DNA of 45,908 nt from the NCBI GenBank assembly GCA_000769715.1, contig JROS01000010.1:1-45908 (forward strand), given 5' to 3'. Positions 25,712 to 34,396 of this stretch are shown piece by piece. Each line of letters begins with the position of its first letter. The stretch's first letter is position 1. The position numbers and the translations under genes were made by a program. The notes below the pieces were generated by a model that was not told the DNA's origin, searched no databases, and saw nothing but the letters and a program-made list of their open reading frames with translations. The stretch comes from Desulfobulbus sp. Tol-SR. GTDB lineage: Bacteria > Desulfobacterota > Desulfobulbia > Desulfobulbales > Desulfocapsaceae.

Positions 25712-26299
25712 TCAGTTGAACTTGACCTGCGGCGCGGCCTTCGCCGCTTCGTCGGCCTTGAAGTATTCCTTGCGCTCCAGGTGGAGCAGGAGCTTGTTGG
25801 TCAGGCTCTCGGGGAACCGGCGGATCGCCCCGTTGAAATCCTCGACGGTCTGGTTGTAGCGCTGGCGGGCGACGTTGATCCGGTTCTCGGTCCCTTCGAG
25901 CTGGGTCTGGAGGTCGAGGAAATTCTGGTTGGCCTTGAGATCGGGATACTGTTCGACGACGACCATCAGCCGGGCCAAAGCTGAGGTCAGCCCGCCCTGG
26001 GCGGCCTGGAACTGCTGCATCGCCGCCGGATCGCTGAGGGCCTCCGGCGGCAGCTGCACCGAGGTGGCCTTGGCCCGGGCCGTGATCACTGCCTCGAGGG
26101 TCTCCTTCTCGTGCTGGGCGTAGCCCTTGACGGTCTCGACCAGATTCGGGATCAGATCGGCGCGCCGCTGCAGGGTGGACTCGATGTCGGACCAGGCCTT
26201 GAAGACGGTTTCCTCCTTCATCTGCAGCGCATTGTAGCCGCAGCCGCTGAGGGCAAAGAGGGAGAGGATGATGGCGGTAAGACGGGCAAAACGTGTCAT
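25712..26299 (-). CDS. LemA-family lipoprotein
   Basis: A 195-residue LemA protein. The lipoprotein signal [14 protein letters not shown] places the lipidated cysteine near residue 20, followed by the LemA core with a long helical bundle: [35 protein letters not shown] and [19 protein letters not shown]. The start ATG 26299 is preceded by AGGAGG and gives the proper lipoprotein signal; the open frame continues upstream without LemA similarity. First gene of a LemA-TPM-TPM operon, a common arrangement of unclear function at the envelope. Confidence 0.92.
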   Translation of the reverse strand: MTRFARLTAIILSLFALSGCGYNALQMKEETVFKAWSDIESTLQRRADLIPNLVETVKGYAQHEKETLEAVITARAKATSVQLPPEALSDPAAMQQFQAAQGGLTSALARLMVVVEQYPDLKANQNFLDLQTQLEGTENRINVARQRYNQTVEDFNGAIRRFPESLTNKLLLHLERKEYFKADEAAKAAPQVKFN

Positions 26300-26482
26300 G
26301 AGACCCTCCTGGGAGATGAATATCCGGGTGAGGCCCCGCCTTTTTTCGCGGGCGGGTTCCGGTCCGACGGTGGCTGCCTGGCTCAATGATAGTCCTTCCT
26401 CCGGTACATGTCCACATTGTTCCGGCAAAAAATCTGTCGACGGTGGCTGCCTGCGCGGCTGGTGCGGCTGGAGCCGGAGACG

Positions 26483-27034
26483 TCAATAGGTGTTGAACCG
26501 GCTCATCTCGGCGGTCGTCTTGCGGATCTTGCGGCGCAGGGGATATCCCGCCGGGGCGTAACCGAGACTGATCAGCAGCCCGACCCTGGTCCCGGCGGGG
26601 ATACGGAGGACCCGTTTGACCTCGTCCTCGTCGAACCAGCCGATCATGCACGTCCCGAGGCCGAGCTCGGCCGCCTGGAGGCAGAAGTGTTCGGCGGCGA
26701 TGCCGATGTCGATCAGCGGGAACTCCCGGTTCTTCAAACGGGCGCCGATCCGGGTCACCAGCCCCGGCCGTTCGATGGTGAGCACGGCGATGACCGGGGC
26801 CTGGAGGGCGAAGCGGTTGAAGGTGATGAGGGGGGAGTAGGCGGCGCGGGCGACCCGGTCCTTCAGCTCCGGATCGTTGACGATGATCAGCCGCCACGGC
26901 TGCGAGTTGCTGGCCGACGGCGCCAACCGCACCGCCTCGATCAGCCGCTGCAGATTCTCGTCGGCGACCGGCCGAGGCTGGTATTCCCTGACACTCTGTC
27001 TGGTGCGGATGAGGTCGGCGAAGGGTGTGGACAT
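26483..27034 (-). CDS. Nitroreductase-family flavoprotein
   Basis: A 183-residue FMN-dependent oxidoreductase of the nitroreductase fold, normally a homodimer using NAD(P)H. Signatures are the N-terminal IRTRQSVREYQPRPV (FMN phosphate site), RLAPSASNSQPWRLIIV, and the C-terminal GLGTCMIGWFDEDEVKRVLRIP and ISLGYAPAGYP. Substrate cannot be told from sequence. The start ATG 27034 fits the family N-terminus, but no Shine-Dalgarno is evident; an in-frame ATG at 27100 would add an unlike extension. Confidence 0.88.
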   Translation of the reverse strand: MSTPFADLIRTRQSVREYQPRPVADENLQRLIEAVRLAPSASNSQPWRLIIVNDPELKDRVARAAYSPLITFNRFALQAPVIAVLTIERPGLVTRIGARLKNREFPLIDIGIAAEHFCLQAAELGLGTCMIGWFDEDEVKRVLRIPAGTRVGLLISLGYAPAGYPLRRKIRKTTAEMSRFNTY

Positions 27035-27254
27035 TGAGGACGGCTTCCCGGTTTCAGTGAGGATGGGGCGGCAGCTGCCGCGAGCAGATCCCATAACCAT
27101 GATTTTTCATGAAATATCAGATAAATGATATCCGGACGGCAAAGTACGGGAATGGACATTTCAGGATGAAAGTGCTAAATACCCGTGTGGGAATTTTCAT
27201 CACCTGAACCACTGTACCTGTTCTCGCACCGCCGCGCCACCTTCGGGAGTAGAA

Positions 27255-28562
27255 ATGGAACGACTTGGAGTGATCATTATTGCCGCCGCCATCGGCACCG
27301 GCTTCTATTACTGGTTCGCATCGATGATCGAGAGGCAGTCGATGCAGGACTACATCCGATCCCACTTCTGGCTGCTGCATCCGAATTCGATCTGCTACTG
27401 GCGGACGGCGATGGCCCTGGTGGGCTATGTCCTCTACTTCCACACCTCCTACCAGGCGACGGCGATCATCATCTTCACCTTCGCCGCGATCCTCGACGGG
27501 GTCGACGGGGTGGTGGCGCGGGGGATGAACCTCGTCACCAGGTGGGGTGAATCCCTCGACCCGATGTGCGACAAGTTGACCTATCTGCCGCCGCTGGTAG
27601 GGTTTGCCTACCTCGGGATCATGGCCCCGGAGCTGATCTGGATGCTGGTCGCGGTCGAGCTGTTCGGTCAGTTCTTCGCCCGGAAGCTGCTGTCCTACCT
27701 CAGTTTTTCGGTGGCGGCCAACAACTTCGGCAAGATCAAGGCCATCATCTGCTTCGCCCTCGTCAGCTACTGCGCCCTGCTTGACGCCAATCCCGGCTTC
27801 GTCAATATCGGCAACGAGGTGCTGATCGCCTGCATCACCCTGTCGGCGGCGTCGATCGTCTTTAAATTCATCCCCAACCGGCTCTACGCCGACATCCTGT
27901 CGACGCTCAACTTTTTCTGCGGCATCGCCAGTCTGATCCTGACCTATGACCGGCGATTCGCCTGGGCGATCTTCGCCATCGTCCTCGGCCAGCTGTTCGA
28001 TCTCTTCGACGGCCGGATGGCGGTGAAGCACGGCGGCACCAAGTACGGACCGTATCTCGACGATATCGCCGACTTTACCAGCTTCGGCCTCTCTCCCGCC
28101 TATATCATCTTCAAGTCCGGCGGCGACTGGGCCTGGTTGTTCGGAACGCTGTTCTTCGTCGGCGTCGCCTACCGTCTGGTCCGGTTCGTCGCCGTCGACA
28201 AGAAGCGGACCGACCTGCCCGAGGGGGTGTTCAACGGTCTGCCCAGTCCGGCCGGGGCGCTGATCGTCCTCGGCGCCGCCCTGGTCGCCCCGCCCCTCGT
28301 TCTGTGGGCCATTGCCGCTGCCTCGGTCGGGATGATGGTCAGCCATGTGCGCTTTGCCCATTTCGGCCGGGTGATCCTCAAGCAGATCCCCAAGCCGCTG
28401 TTCTTCCTGGTCAGCGCGTCGATGATCATCACCATCGCCTTCATCATCAAGACCAAGAGCGTGCAACTGTTCGGCTATCTGATCCTGGCCTCGGTCCTCG
28501 TGTATATGATCGCGGGGCGGAAGATGCTTCCCTCCAGGTCCGGACAGGGCGGCAATTCCTGA
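27255..28562 (+). CDS. Fused double CDP-alcohol phosphatidyltransferase
   Basis: A 435-residue membrane protein with two CDP-alcohol phosphatidyltransferase domains in a row. Domain 1 carries an intact D-x2-D-G-x2-A-R-x8-G-x3-D-x3-D motif: D81, D84, G85, A88-R89, G98, D102, D106. Domain 2 has D249, D252, G253, A256, then V257 where arginine is usual, and G265, D269, D273. About ten or more hydrophobic helices occur across both. Such enzymes join a CDP-diacylglycerol or CDP-alcohol to a second alcohol in phospholipid synthesis; domain 1 looks PgsA-like and domain 2 PssA-like by motif context (YGPYLDDIADFTSFGLSP). Specific products are not deducible. The usual single-domain enzyme is about 180-260 residues, so this is a fusion. 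It is flanked by genes on the opposite strand and is probably monocistronic. Confidence 0.82.
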   Translation: MERLGVIIIAAAIGTGFYYWFASMIERQSMQDYIRSHFWLLHPNSICYWRTAMALVGYVLYFHTSYQATAIIIFTFAAILDGVDGVVARGMNLVTRWGESLDPMCDKLTYLPPLVGFAYLGIMAPELIWMLVAVELFGQFFARKLLSYLSFSVAANNFGKIKAIICFALVSYCALLDANPGFVNIGNEVLIACITLSAASIVFKFIPNRLYADILSTLNFFCGIASLILTYDRRFAWAIFAIVLGQLFDLFDGRMAVKHGGTKYGPYLDDIADFTSFGLSPAYIIFKSGGDWAWLFGTLFFVGVAYRLVRFVAVDKKRTDLPEGVFNGLPSPAGALIVLGAALVAPPLVLWAIAAASVGMMVSHVRFAHFGRVILKQIPKPLFFLVSASMIITIAFIIKTKSVQLFGYLILASVLVYMIAGRKMLPSRSGQGGNS

Positions 28563-28626
28563 ATCCCGGTGTCGTTGCGGGATGAACGGGGAGAACGCCG
28601 CTCCGGGTGCTGCGGCGGCCGAACTG

Positions 28627-29412
28627 TCAGAGCCCCCAGGCGAAGGCGGCCATCGACAGGATGCCATACTCGATCCGGTGATGAATCCTTCTGCCCCAGT
28701 CTTGCCCGGCGGCGGCGCCTAAGGGGGCGAACAGCGGCAGGATGTGATCTTCGCCGGGATGGTTGCGCCGGGCCTCCGGACCGAGGTCCCGATAGGCGAG
28801 CAGGTCGGCGATGGCGTTGTCTTCGATGCGTTCCGCCAGCCACTCGTCGAAGGCCGCGGCATAGCCGACCGGCGGGGCATCGACCGCGTAGCGCCCGAAT
28901 TCCCGCAGGTTGTGGGTGGCGCCGCCGCTGCCGACGATCAGCACGTTTTCCCGCCGCAGCGGCGCCAGGACCCGGCCGAGATCGTAGTGACGGCGGGTGT
29001 CGCGATCGGTCTGGATCGAGACCTGGACGACCGGGATGTCGGCTGAGGGGAACATCAGCTTGAGCGGCACCCAGGCCCCGTGATCGATGCCGCGGTGCTC
29101 CGAGACGAAGCAGGGGATTTCTGCCGCCGACAGGCTGTCGGCGATCCTGGCGGCGAGGGCCGGGTCTCCCGGGCAGGGATAACGCATCGAGTACAGTTCG
29201 GCCTCGAAACCGGAGAAATCGTGGATCGTCGGCGGCAGGTCGGCGCCACTGGTCAACGGCTCGTCGGTGTCCCAGTGGGCGGAGACGCAGACGATGGCCG
29301 CCGGCCGGGCCAGGGTACGCCCCAGGTCCCGGAAGAAGCGGCAGTTGGCATCGTTTTTGAGGATCAGGTTGGGGGCGCCGTGCGAGACGAAGAGCGCCGG
29401 TTGTTCGGTCAT
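28627..29412 (-). CDS. LigB-family extradiol dioxygenase (YgiD/4,5-DOPA dioxygenase-like)
   Basis: A 261-residue class III extradiol dioxygenase, a non-haem metal enzyme that opens catechol rings. Metal and active-site histidines are visible in FVSHGAPNL (H11), VSAHWDTD (H46), HRGIDHGAWVPLKLMFP and GSGGATHNLREF. The C-terminal ARRNHPGEDHILPLF also matches the YgiD/DODA group. In E. coli, YgiD cleaves L-DOPA; the natural substrate here is unknown. The start MTEQPALFVSHG fits the short N-terminus of the family. It converges with the CDP-alcohol transferase gene. Confidence 0.88.
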   Translation of the reverse strand: MTEQPALFVSHGAPNLILKNDANCRFFRDLGRTLARPAAIVCVSAHWDTDEPLTSGADLPPTIHDFSGFEAELYSMRYPCPGDPALAARIADSLSAAEIPCFVSEHRGIDHGAWVPLKLMFPSADIPVVQVSIQTDRDTRRHYDLGRVLAPLRRENVLIVGSGGATHNLREFGRYAVDAPPVGYAAAFDEWLAERIEDNAIADLLAYRDLGPEARRNHPGEDHILPLFAPLGAAAGQDWGRRIHHRIEYGILSMAAFAWGL

Positions 29413-29532
29413 GCGGTATCTCCCGGAGGTGGACTCACCCCTTTCCCGCCGCAGCAGGGACTGCAGCGGGGAAAAGCGATGGAGGGCTTAACATGGGCGG
29501 ATCGGGTACTGTGTCGCCCTTGCGGTGTCAGG

Positions 29533-29730
29533 TCATTTCCTGCCCGGACCGCAGCTTTCTTCAACATACCCTGTGCCGTGGCAGGTCGGGCATTCCTGGT
29601 CCGGGGTGCACTGGGTGTCATTCTTCTCGTCTTCGCTGGTCCCCCTCCATTCCGAACTGGCCTCGCAGATTCCTTCGATGATTTTATTTCCCTGGCAGGT
29701 GGGGCAGGGCCGTCTGTTTGTCTCTGGCAT
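29533..29730 (-). CDS. Small DnaJ-zinc-finger-like protein
   Basis: A 65-residue protein with seven cysteines (C9, C12, C22, C41, C47, C50, C60). Two knuckles, CPTCQGNK and CPTCHGTG, match the CxxCxGxG pattern of the DnaJ cysteine-rich domain and probably bind zinc together. Between them lies a hydrophilic, acidic stretch (SEDEKNDTQ). A strong AGGAGG precedes ATG 29730, which supports a real gene. Function unknown; there is no J domain. Confidence 0.72.
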   Translation of the reverse strand: MPETNRRPCPTCQGNKIIEGICEASSEWRGTSEDEKNDTQCTPDQECPTCHGTGYVEESCGPGRK

Positions 29731-29789
29731 GGTGAACTCCTCCTGGTAAAAGAATGATGGGCACGAAGACCGCCTACGGCCTGCCGTGA

Positions 29790-29978
29790 TTACTCCTCCT
29801 TGTCGATAACGATGTAATCCTTCAGTTTCTCCAGCAGCGACTCGGGCAGCGGCCGGTTGTACATGAAGGCGGCCGCCTCCTCGCCGGTGATCTTTTCCTT
29901 GACCTCGAGCGGCAGGGAGCGCAGCACGGCGACCCGCTCGGGGTCAGGTTTTTCTTTTTTCTCTTCTGGGGCGGTCAT
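29790..29978 (-). CDS. Small charged protein of unknown function
   Basis: A 62-residue soluble protein, MTAPEEKKEKPDPERVAVL at the N-terminus, then two probable helices (LPLEVKEKITGEEAAAFMYN and PESLLEKLKDYIVIDKEE). No family recognised. It is supported by a strong AGGAGG before ATG 29978 and by tight codon structure. The open frame extends upstream to 30305, but that part has no ribosome site and poor composition. It lies between the zinc-finger-like gene and trmO on the same strand. Confidence 0.65.
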   Translation of the reverse strand: MTAPEEKKEKPDPERVAVLRSLPLEVKEKITGEEAAAFMYNRPLPESLLEKLKDYIVIDKEE

Positions 29979-30162
29979 AATCTCCTCCTGGCTCGTATAG
30001 CCCATTTGTAGCGACTTGTTATCCGGTTCCGGCAGATGTTGCCGCGGTTGGGCGGCAACGATGTCCTGCCGTATACGTTTACTGGTTGTGCTTCTCCCCG
30101 GGTAAGTCAATGCGGCGCTGTCGTTTTCACCATATTGACCGATCACCCGGTTCTGCCACGAT

Positions 30163-30633
30163 TCAGCCGACGAACCGGCCGTCGGAGCGCATCGCCGAGA
30201 CCTCCTCCCGGCTGGCCTGCATCCAGCCCGACCGGCTGACCTTGACCTCGTCGAAGGCGGCCACATACGGCTTGATGTCGAGCAGCGGGGTGCCGTCCAG
30301 GACATCGACGCCGCGGATAATGACGATGTTTGCCGTCACCTTCACCATCTCGACGATGGAGAGGCCGATATGGTTGGGTCTGAGCGGCGAGCGGGTGGCG
30401 AAGACACCGCGGGCGACCGTGTCCATGAACGGGACGACGCTCAGTTCGGTCCGCTGCGCCTGGTGGAACGTGTAGAGCATGTAGATGTGGCTGAAGCCGT
30501 CGAGGTCACGCAGTCCCTCGGCGAACTGGTCGAAGACCTCGATCGCTCCTTCCCGGACGGCCGCCCCCTTCGGCTGGATGGGCATGTCCCTGAGGTTCTT
30601 GAACGGGCTGTGAATGATGCCGATAGGTTGCAT
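30163..30633 (-). CDS. trmO: tRNA (N6-threonylcarbamoyladenosine37-N6)-methyltransferase TrmO
   Basis: A 156-residue SAM-dependent enzyme of the UPF0066/YaeB family that methylates t6A37 in tRNA-Thr. Family signatures are IGIIHSPFKNLRDMPIQP at the N-terminus, FSHIYMLYTFHQ, VARGVFATRSPLRPNHIGLSIVE and VDVLDGTPLLDIKPYV. E. coli TrmO is longer (about 235 residues) because of a C-terminal domain; this short single-domain form is frequent in other bacteria and archaea. ATG 30633 has AGAGGA upstream. It follows enolase by 65 bases and may be co-transcribed with it. Confidence 0.9.
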   Translation of the reverse strand: MQPIGIIHSPFKNLRDMPIQPKGAAVREGAIEVFDQFAEGLRDLDGFSHIYMLYTFHQAQRTELSVVPFMDTVARGVFATRSPLRPNHIGLSIVEMVKVTANIVIIRGVDVLDGTPLLDIKPYVAAFDEVKVSRSGWMQASREEVSAMRSDGRFVG

Positions 30634-30698
30634 GGCGGATATCCTCTGCGGTGGTGCCGGCCCCCACGTGATGAGAGGGGGGCGGTGGCGGCGTGGCG

Positions 30699-31973
30699 TT
30701 ATTTCCAGTAGTACAGCGCCGTGCTGCCGAGCTCCTGCTCGATCTCGAGCAGGCGGTTGTACTTGGCGATGCGCTCGCTGCGGCTGGCCGAACCGGTCTT
30801 GATCTGGCCGCCGTCCATCGCCACCGCAAAGTCGGCGAGGAAGGTGTCCTCGGTCTCGCCGGAGCGGTGCGAGATGAAGTAGCGCCAGCCGGCGTCGCGG
30901 CACATCCGCACCGCGTCGATGCTCTCGGTGACGGTGCCGATCTGGTTGAGCTTGATCAACACCGAGTTGGCGGTCTTTTCCCGGATGCCGCGCTCGATAT
31001 AACGGGTGTTGGTGACGAAGATATCGTCGCCGACAATATCGATGCGATGGCCGAGTTTTTCGGTGAACAGGCGAAATCCCTCCCAGTCGTTTTCGGCCAG
31101 CGGGTCCTCCCAGGTGAGGATCGGATAGCTGTTGACCCAGCGTTCGCCGAGGGCGATCATCTCGGCCGAGGACATCCGGCCGCCGCCGGAGCGGCTCAAT
31201 TCGTAGGTGGTGCTGAGATCGGGGGAGAAGGAGCTGGCGGCGCTGTCGAGCGAGATGCCGATATCGACCCCGGGGCGGTAGCCGGCCTGTTCGATGGCCT
31301 CGATGATGGCCTCGATCGCCTCTTCGTTGCTCGCCAGGTTCGGGGCGAATCCGCCCTCGTCGCCGACCCCGGTCGCCAGGCCGCGCGACTTGAGGATCTT
31401 CTTCAGGGTGTGGAAGGTCTCGGCGATAGAACGCAGCCCCTCGCCGAACGTCGGCGCCCCGAACGGCACGGCCATGAATTCCTGGATGTCGACGCTGTTG
31501 TCGGCATGGGCCCCGCCGTTGATGATGTTCATCGCCGGCACCGGGATGCGGCGGCAGGCGGTGCCGCCGAGGTAGCGGTAGAGGGGCAGGCCGAGCGAGG
31601 CGGCGGCGGCCCGGGCGACCGCCATCGACACGCCGAGGATGGCGTTGGCGCCGAGGGTCGACTTGTTGGGGGTGCCGTCGAGGTCGATCATCAGCCGGTC
31701 GATCGTCGTCTGGTCGCCGGCGGCCATCCCGATCAGCCGGGGGGCGATGACCGCGTTGACGTTGGCCACCGCCTTCAGCACCCCCTTGCCGAGATAGCGC
31801 CCGGCGTCGCCGTCGCGCAGCTCGATGGCCTCGTTCTCGCCGGTGCTGGCCCCGGAAGGGACGGAAGCGGACACGGTCGTCCCATCGTTCAGGCCGACAA
31901 AGACCCGTACCGTCGGGTTGCCGCGGGAATCGAGAATCTCCATCGCCTTCACTGCCGTAATCTTTGCTGTCAT
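30699..31973 (-). CDS. eno: Enolase
   Basis: Phosphopyruvate hydratase of 424 residues, interconverting 2-phosphoglycerate and phosphoenolpyruvate in glycolysis and gluconeogenesis. The N-terminus [17 protein letters not shown], the mobile loop [29 protein letters not shown] with its catalytic glutamate, the metal ligands in [11 protein letters not shown] and VGDDIFVTN, the catalytic lysine in [12 protein letters not shown], and [10 protein letters not shown] all match the family. ATG 31973 is preceded by GGAGGAA and fits the conserved N-terminus; the upstream in-frame ATG at 31988 is less likely. Confidence 0.97.
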   Translation of the reverse strand: MTAKITAVKAMEILDSRGNPTVRVFVGLNDGTTVSASVPSGASTGENEAIELRDGDAGRYLGKGVLKAVANVNAVIAPRLIGMAAGDQTTIDRLMIDLDGTPNKSTLGANAILGVSMAVARAAAASLGLPLYRYLGGTACRRIPVPAMNIINGGAHADNSVDIQEFMAVPFGAPTFGEGLRSIAETFHTLKKILKSRGLATGVGDEGGFAPNLASNEEAIEAIIEAIEQAGYRPGVDIGISLDSAASSFSPDLSTTYELSRSGGGRMSSAEMIALGERWVNSYPILTWEDPLAENDWEGFRLFTEKLGHRIDIVGDDIFVTNTRYIERGIREKTANSVLIKLNQIGTVTESIDAVRMCRDAGWRYFISHRSGETEDTFLADFAVAMDGGQIKTGSASRSERIAKYNRLLEIEQELGSTALYYWK

Positions 31974-32043
31974 GAGCGGTTCCTCCATGGTGCAGCGGGT
32001 GGGGGCTGCAGCGCCGTGCGTTGTGTCGAAAGAAGTCTGAATT

Positions 32044-32073
32044 ATTGTATGTCTCCGCCATGCCTCAGGTCAA
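32044..32073 (-). promoter_or_regulatory. Promoter of eno
   Basis: On the minus strand, -35 TTGACC (32068-32073), an 18-base spacer and -10 TACAAT (32044-32049). The predicted start is about 65 bases before the eno ATG. It is back to back with the promoter of the universal stress gene. Confidence 0.55.
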
Positions 32074-32152
32074 GTCCCATTGCATCCGGGCTATCCCGGT
32101 TTCGATACCATCAGCCTGGAGGAACGGCCGCAACGACTGCGGCGTCTTGTCC

Positions 32153-32182
32153 TTGACAGGCAGGCATCGACGCAGGTATTGT
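32153..32182 (+). promoter_or_regulatory. Promoter of the universal stress protein gene
   Basis: A perfect -35 TTGACA (32153-32158), an 18-base spacer and -10 TATTGT (32177-32182). The start would be about 52 bases before ATG 32241, which has AAGGAG. Confidence 0.6.
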
Positions 32183-32240
32183 CCTGCTGTATTGCTATCT
32201 ACCTGCTGCTGATCAACAATTTGGGAAGGAGACATACTGC

Positions 32241-32633
32241 ATGAAGATTCTTGTCGGCTATCGGGGAGTGAATGTCGGAAAGGACCTGCTCAAAGAGGCG
32301 GTCAAGAGGGCCCGGACCAGCAATGGCGAGGTTCATGTCGTCACCTCGATGTTCGGAGGGGGGACGACGGAAGGGGAAAAGATCAGGGAGGCCGAGGAGA
32401 ATCTCGTCAAGGCCGGACAGTTTCTTCACGAGCAGGGGGTGAAGAACGAGACCCATCTGCTCATCCGCGGCCGCACCCCCGGCGAGGATCTCGTCCAGTA
32501 CGCCAGGGAGAACGCGTGCGACGAGATCATTCTCGCCGTCAAGAGCCGGTCGAAGGTCGGCAAGCTCATCTTCGGTTCGACCGCCCAGTATGTCATCCTC
32601 AAGGCCGAATGTCCGGTGGTCTCGATCCGGTGA
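32241..32633 (+). CDS. Universal stress protein (UspA family)
   Basis: A single-domain USP of 130 residues with the expected Rossmann-like alpha/beta fold: it starts MKILVGYRG, has a long helix region KAGQFLHEQGVKNETHLL, and ends with the ATP-binding pattern G-x2-G-x9-G-(S/T) around VKSRSKVGKLIFGSTAQYVI. The first glycine is replaced by K/R context, but the GKLIFGST end is intact, so nucleotide binding is likely but not certain. It is divergent from enolase with its own promoter. USPs of this type accumulate under stress; no specific partner is visible. Confidence 0.88.
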   Translation: MKILVGYRGVNVGKDLLKEAVKRARTSNGEVHVVTSMFGGGTTEGEKIREAEENLVKAGQFLHEQGVKNETHLLIRGRTPGEDLVQYARENACDEIILAVKSRSKVGKLIFGSTAQYVILKAECPVVSIR

Positions 32634-32690
32634 TCGCTCAGGGCGGATGACCCGGACAGGGCCTGCCGGCTGGAGGCGGCCGGCGCCCGG

Positions 32691-34367
32691 TCAGCGGTTC
32701 TCCGCCCTTTCGTCCTTCCCCTGGAGACCGAGGTTGCCGGCGTAATGGCCCAGCACCTCGGCGATCTCCCGCTCGATCCTTGGCTCATCCCACCCCAGTT
32801 CGCCGGCCATGACGCCGGCGATCGCCCGCAGGTCGTGACGGTCCGGGCAACCGGTCGTGCCGCTGTCGGTCCGCCGCAGGACGACATCGGTCAGCTTGAC
32901 CGCCATCTCCTCGCGGACGGCGTGGATCACCTCGGCCGCCAGCAGCGGCGGGTCGAGTCGCAGGTACGAGGCCGACCGTTCGTCAGCCGCGATGATCCGG
33001 AAGACATCGACACAGTCGGGGCCGTAGACCTGCTCGATATGGCCAAAGCGTCGGCCATAGGCATCGATCAGTCGCCGGTCGGCGAAATCGTGGGACCGGG
33101 GACCGAGCGGGGCGTTTCCGCCGCCTTTCCCGTCGGTTGCCAGCAGCAGTTCGACCTCCCTGGCGATGGCCGGGGCGGTGGTGTACTTCACCCCCTCGAT
33201 GGTCAGCAGGCCCTTGAGGCCGTCGGCCCGGGTATGGTCGATCACCTTCGAGTGCTTGACCAGCTGCGGCGCGGCGCTGTGGCGCACGCTGGTGGTGGGG
33301 CGGTAGGCGGGGACCAGCCCGGCGTGGCTGAAGACCACGTCGTCCATGGTCAGCCGGGCCATCGGGTAGATGGTGTTGACCTCCCGCAGGATCTCGATGA
33401 TGTCGTCGTCGGTGACGGTCGTCGCCGGCTCCTGACCGGCGGTGTAGCGGTAGGTGGTGCCGATGATCGTCCGGTTCTGCCAGGGGGCGAAGAAGAACAG
33501 GCGCTTGCCGCGTTTGAAGGCGGCGTCCTGGTCGACATAGTCGGGGGAACCGGCGAGCCCCACCCCGTAGCCGGGGAAGAGGGCGCGGTCGACGACGATA
33601 TTGACCGCCTTGGCCAGGTCCTCGGTGGTCGGCAGCTGCCGCGAGCGGCGCTGGATCTCGCCCAGCCAGGGCCCGGCGGCATTGATGACGAGCGGGGCGT
33701 GGATGGCGAAGGCGGTCCCGCCGAGCCGGTCGCTGACCTCCACCCCCCTGACCTCCCGGTCGGCGATGATGATCCGGTCGGCCTGGAGATAGTTGGCGCA
33801 GACGGCATCGTGGCGCATCGCCTCCTTGATGAAGGCCAGGGTCATCCGCTCGGTGTTGACGATCAGGTCGTCGTACCACAGGGCGGCGCCGGTCAGCCCC
33901 TCGGCCTTGATCCCCGGGCCGATCGCCAGGCATTCCCGCCGTGACAGGATCCTGCCGCGCTCGGCCCGGTTGGCCGGCGGGGCCCCCTGGTTGCGGTCGC
34001 AGCCGATGAGGTCGAACAACGCGAGGGCAACGGCCATCACCGGTCGGCCTTCGAGGCCATGGCCGTAGGTCGGCATGATGCAGGGCATCGGCTTGACGAG
34101 GTGCGGGGCCATCTGCATGAAATACTTGCGCGACCGGATCGATTCGCGGATGCGCTTAAAGTTCAGGTGCTGCAGGTAGCGCAGGCCGCTGTGCAGTATC
34201 TTCAGGCTGTTGGCCGAGGTGCCGCTGCCGAAATCGTTCTGTTCGACGAGGGCGATCTTCAGGCCGGCGGCGGCGAGTTGGCGGAAGATGGCGGCGCCAT
34301 GGATGCCGCCGCCGATGACGACGGCGTCGAAGGTATGGTCGCGGAGCAGGGAGATATTTCGTTTCAT
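32691..34367 (-). CDS. glpD: Glycerol-3-phosphate dehydrogenase/oxidase, FAD-dependent
   Basis: A 558-residue flavoenzyme of the GlpD/GlpA family, oxidising sn-glycerol 3-phosphate to dihydroxyacetone phosphate with electrons to quinone or an acceptor. The FAD loop is VVIGGGIHGAAIFRQLA near 15-31, followed by GSGTSANSLKILHSGLRYLQ and the family motifs VVINAAGPWL and TIEGVKYTTAPAIA. The C-terminal domain (about 400-540) is helical. It lacks the Cys-rich iron domain that GlpC provides, and no glpB/C lies nearby. The start MKRNISLLRDHTFDAVVIGGG is normal. It follows the gene at 34397 by 29 bases on the same strand and is probably co-transcribed. Confidence 0.9.
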   Translation of the reverse strand: MKRNISLLRDHTFDAVVIGGGIHGAAIFRQLAAAGLKIALVEQNDFGSGTSANSLKILHSGLRYLQHLNFKRIRESIRSRKYFMQMAPHLVKPMPCIMPTYGHGLEGRPVMAVALALFDLIGCDRNQGAPPANRAERGRILSRRECLAIGPGIKAEGLTGAALWYDDLIVNTERMTLAFIKEAMRHDAVCANYLQADRIIIADREVRGVEVSDRLGGTAFAIHAPLVINAAGPWLGEIQRRSRQLPTTEDLAKAVNIVVDRALFPGYGVGLAGSPDYVDQDAAFKRGKRLFFFAPWQNRTIIGTTYRYTAGQEPATTVTDDDIIEILREVNTIYPMARLTMDDVVFSHAGLVPAYRPTTSVRHSAAPQLVKHSKVIDHTRADGLKGLLTIEGVKYTTAPAIAREVELLLATDGKGGGNAPLGPRSHDFADRRLIDAYGRRFGHIEQVYGPDCVDVFRIIAADERSASYLRLDPPLLAAEVIHAVREEMAVKLTDVVLRRTDSGTTGCPDRHDLRAIAGVMAGELGWDEPRIEREIAEVLGHYAGNLGLQGKDERAENR

Positions 34368-34396
34368 GATCGGGGGGTACGCGTTGTGGTTATGGT

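Noticed and set aside
30038..30059. Inverted repeat GTTGCCGC-N6-GCGGCAAC between trmO and the 62-residue gene as a terminator
   Set aside because: Only an 8-bp stem with no T run on either side; too weak to call.
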